A stretch of 64,000 nucleotides of DNA from Marinobacter orientalis (lineage in GTDB: Bacteria > Pseudomonadota > Gammaproteobacteria > Pseudomonadales > Oleiphilaceae): contig NZ_SRZX01000003.1 in NCBI RefSeq assembly GCF_004792665.1, positions 124,001 through 188,000 of the forward strand. Reading direction: 5' to 3'. Of this stretch, positions 62,563 through 64,000 are shown piece by piece; position 1 is the stretch's first letter, and every line of letters starts with the position of its first letter. The notes beneath the pieces are model-generated. The model was not told the DNA's origin and did not search any database. It saw nothing but the letters and a program-made list of their open reading frames with translations. A program made the translations under genes and the position numbers.

Positions 62563-64000
62563 GTGACTGAACTGAGCCGAATCCGAAATTTTTCGATCAT
62601 CGCCCACATTGACCACGGTAAATCCACTCTGGCAGATCGCTTTATCCAGATCTGCGGCGGCCTCACGGAACGTGAGATGGCCGAGCAGGTGCTTGATTCC
62701 ATGGACCTGGAGCGCGAGCGCGGCATAACCATCAAGGCCCAGAGTGTGACGCTGAACTACACGGCCCGGGATGGTAAAGAATACAAACTGAACTTTATCG
62801 ATACCCCCGGCCACGTGGATTTCTCTTACGAAGTGTCGCGATCGCTCTACGCCTGCGAAGGCGCGCTACTGGTGGTGGATGCCGGCCAGGGTGTTGAGGC
62901 ACAGTCCGTGGCCAACTGCTACACCGCCATTGAGCAGGGCCTGGAAGTGGTTCCGGTGCTGAACAAGATGGATCTTCCTCAGGCAGAGCCCGAGCGAGTC
63001 GCACAGGAAATCGAGGATATCATCGGTATTGCCGCCACCGAGGCGGTTCGGTGCAGTGCCAAGAGCGGCATTGGTGTAGAAGATGTACTGGAAGACCTGA
63101 TCGCCAGGATTCCGCCACCCAAGGGCGATCGCAGTGCTCCCCTGCAGGCGCTGATTATCGACTCCTGGTTTGACAATTACCTGGGTGTTGTTTCCCTCGT
63201 GCGAGTGACCGAGGGCACGCTGAAAAAGGGCGACAAGATTGTCATAAAGTCCACCGGCAAGGCCTGGAATGCCGACAAGGTGGGCATTTTCAATCCCAAA
63301 CCCAAAGATACGGATATTCTGGAAGCCGGGGATGTCGGCTTCGTGGTGGCCGGGATCAAGGACATCCATGGAGCGCCAGTGGGCGACACCATCGTGCAGC
63401 AGAAAGGCTCGGACGATATTCCGATGCTGCCCGGTTTCAAGAAAGTGAAGCCCCAGGTCTACGCTGGCCTGTTTCCGGTCAGTGCCGATGACTACAACGA
63501 TTTCCGTGATGCGCTGGAAAAACTGACCCTGAACGATGCCTCGCTGTTTTTCGAGCCGGAAAGCTCGGATGCGCTGGGCTTCGGTTTCCGTTGTGGCTTC
63601 CTCGGCATGCTCCACATGGAAATTGTTCAGGAGCGTCTGGAGCGTGAATACGACATTGACCTGATTACCACTGCGCCAACGGTAATCTATGAAGTCGTTA
63701 CCAAACAGGGTGAGACGCTGTCGGTGGACAACCCTTCCAGTCTTCCGGATATTGGTTCCATAGAGGAAATGCGTGAGCCGATCGTGGAGGCCAGCATCCT
63801 GGTACCCCAGGAACACCTGGGCAATGTCATCAAGCTCTGTGAGGAAAAGCGCGGCATCCAGAAAAACATGCACTTCATGTCGACCCAGGTGCAGGTGACC
63901 TACGAACTGCCGATGGCGGAAGTGGTTCTGGACTTTTTCGACCGGATCAAGTCTGCCAGCCGGGGCTTTGCCTCGCTCGACTACCAGTTCGTGCGTTTCC
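62563..64000 (+). CDS. lepA: Elongation factor 4 / ribosome-associated GTPase LepA (3' end outside window)
   Basis: Translational GTPase that aids ribosome biogenesis and re-positioning. 479 codons are present (full length about 600) and the gene runs off the right edge. Diagnostic segments are [19 protein letters not shown] (G1), [20 protein letters not shown] (G2), [29 protein letters not shown] (G4), and [20 protein letters not shown]. The start is GTG at 62563; TTG 62557, two codons earlier in frame, is possible. A 6-codon frame (ATG 62546 to TGA 62566) overlaps the GTG. Confidence 0.97.
   Translation, partial: MTELSRIRNFSIIAHIDHGKSTLADRFIQICGGLTEREMAEQVLDSMDLERERGITIKAQSVTLNYTARDGKEYKLNFIDTPGHVDFSYEVSRSLYACEGALLVVDAGQGVEAQSVANCYTAIEQGLEVVPVLNKMDLPQAEPERVAQEIEDIIGIAATEAVRCSAKSGIGVEDVLEDLIARIPPPKGDRSAPLQALIIDSWFDNYLGVVSLVRVTEGTLKKGDKIVIKSTGKAWNADKVGIFNPKPKDTDILEAGDVGFVVAGIKDIHGAPVGDTIVQQKGSDDIPMLPGFKKVKPQVYAGLFPVSADDYNDFRDALEKLTLNDASLFFEPESSDALGFGFRCGFLGMLHMEIVQERLEREYDIDLITTAPTVIYEVVTKQGETLSVDNPSSLPDIGSIEEMREPIVEASILVPQEHLGNVIKLCEEKRGIQKNMHFMSTQVQVTYELPMAEVVLDFFDRIKSASRGFASLDYQFVRF

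Noticed and set aside
1..64000. CRISPR arrays, insertion sequences, prophage or plasmid functions
   Set aside because: No regularly spaced direct repeats, transposases, phage structural genes or partition/replication genes were found. Gene order is housekeeping throughout.

Overview
The window reads as ordinary chromosome from a marine gammaproteobacterium, most likely Marinobacter or a close relative. I infer this from Pseudomonas-type gene order (lolB-ispE-tRNAGln-prs-rplY, hemA-prfA-prmC-moeB, ypjD/corB divergent from ffh-rpsP-rimM-trmD-rplS, xerD-dsbC-hom-thrC-recJ-prfB-lysS, nadB divergent from algU-mucABCD, then lepA), moderately high GC, and the protein sequences themselves. No database search was possible. 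Coding density is high and I see no prophage, insertion sequence, CRISPR array or rRNA operon.

Layout: 1-4992 is a leftward outer-membrane/isoprenoid/PRPP block (TPR lipoprotein, lolB, ispE, tRNA-Gln, prs, rplY). 5224-9175 is the rightward heme/translation-termination operon hemA-prfA-prmC-moeB. phrB faces it across a 108-bp palindromic repeat. 10830-13737 is a rimB-rimK-deacylase-yjbQ cluster. 13774-15671 is CBS-phoH (leftward). 15835-18399 is a leftward DUF1244-hopJ-minC-minD-minE operon. dinB with a perfect LexA box, an aldo-keto reductase, a small secreted protein, a long acetyl-CoA hydrolase/transferase family protein and a SlyD-type isomerase follow. An RstAB-like two-component operon (24460-26830) is bracketed by two copies of a 17-bp motif. 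The downstream copy precedes a terminator-ended non-coding stretch that may be a small RNA. Then come glpK, an orphan FbpC-type ATPase, argF, grxD, a DUF1631 protein, a YIP1 protein, and corB-ypjD.

From 36854 to 50620 nearly everything is rightward housekeeping: SRP/ribosome maturation, recombination, disulfide isomerase, threonine biosynthesis, RecJ, RF2 (with the classical +1 programmed frameshift), LysRS and UDG. Two related long hairpins with a conserved 20-nt loop follow recJ and ung. 50780-55152 is leftward (HDOD, ygfZ, ygfX, sdhE, nadB). From 55331 the envelope-stress operon algU-mucA-mucB-mucC-mucD follows a sigma-E-like promoter. A CHASE-PAS-GGDEF-EAL gene broken by one in-frame amber codon lies between mucD and lepA; lepA runs off the right edge.

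The points most worth a second look are the amber-split c-di-GMP gene, the two dispersed hairpin families, the 17-bp motif pair and possible sRNA at rstAB, the HopJ/DUF1244 genes translationally coupled to minC, and the zinc deacylase beside rimBK. I found no clearly new multi-gene system.
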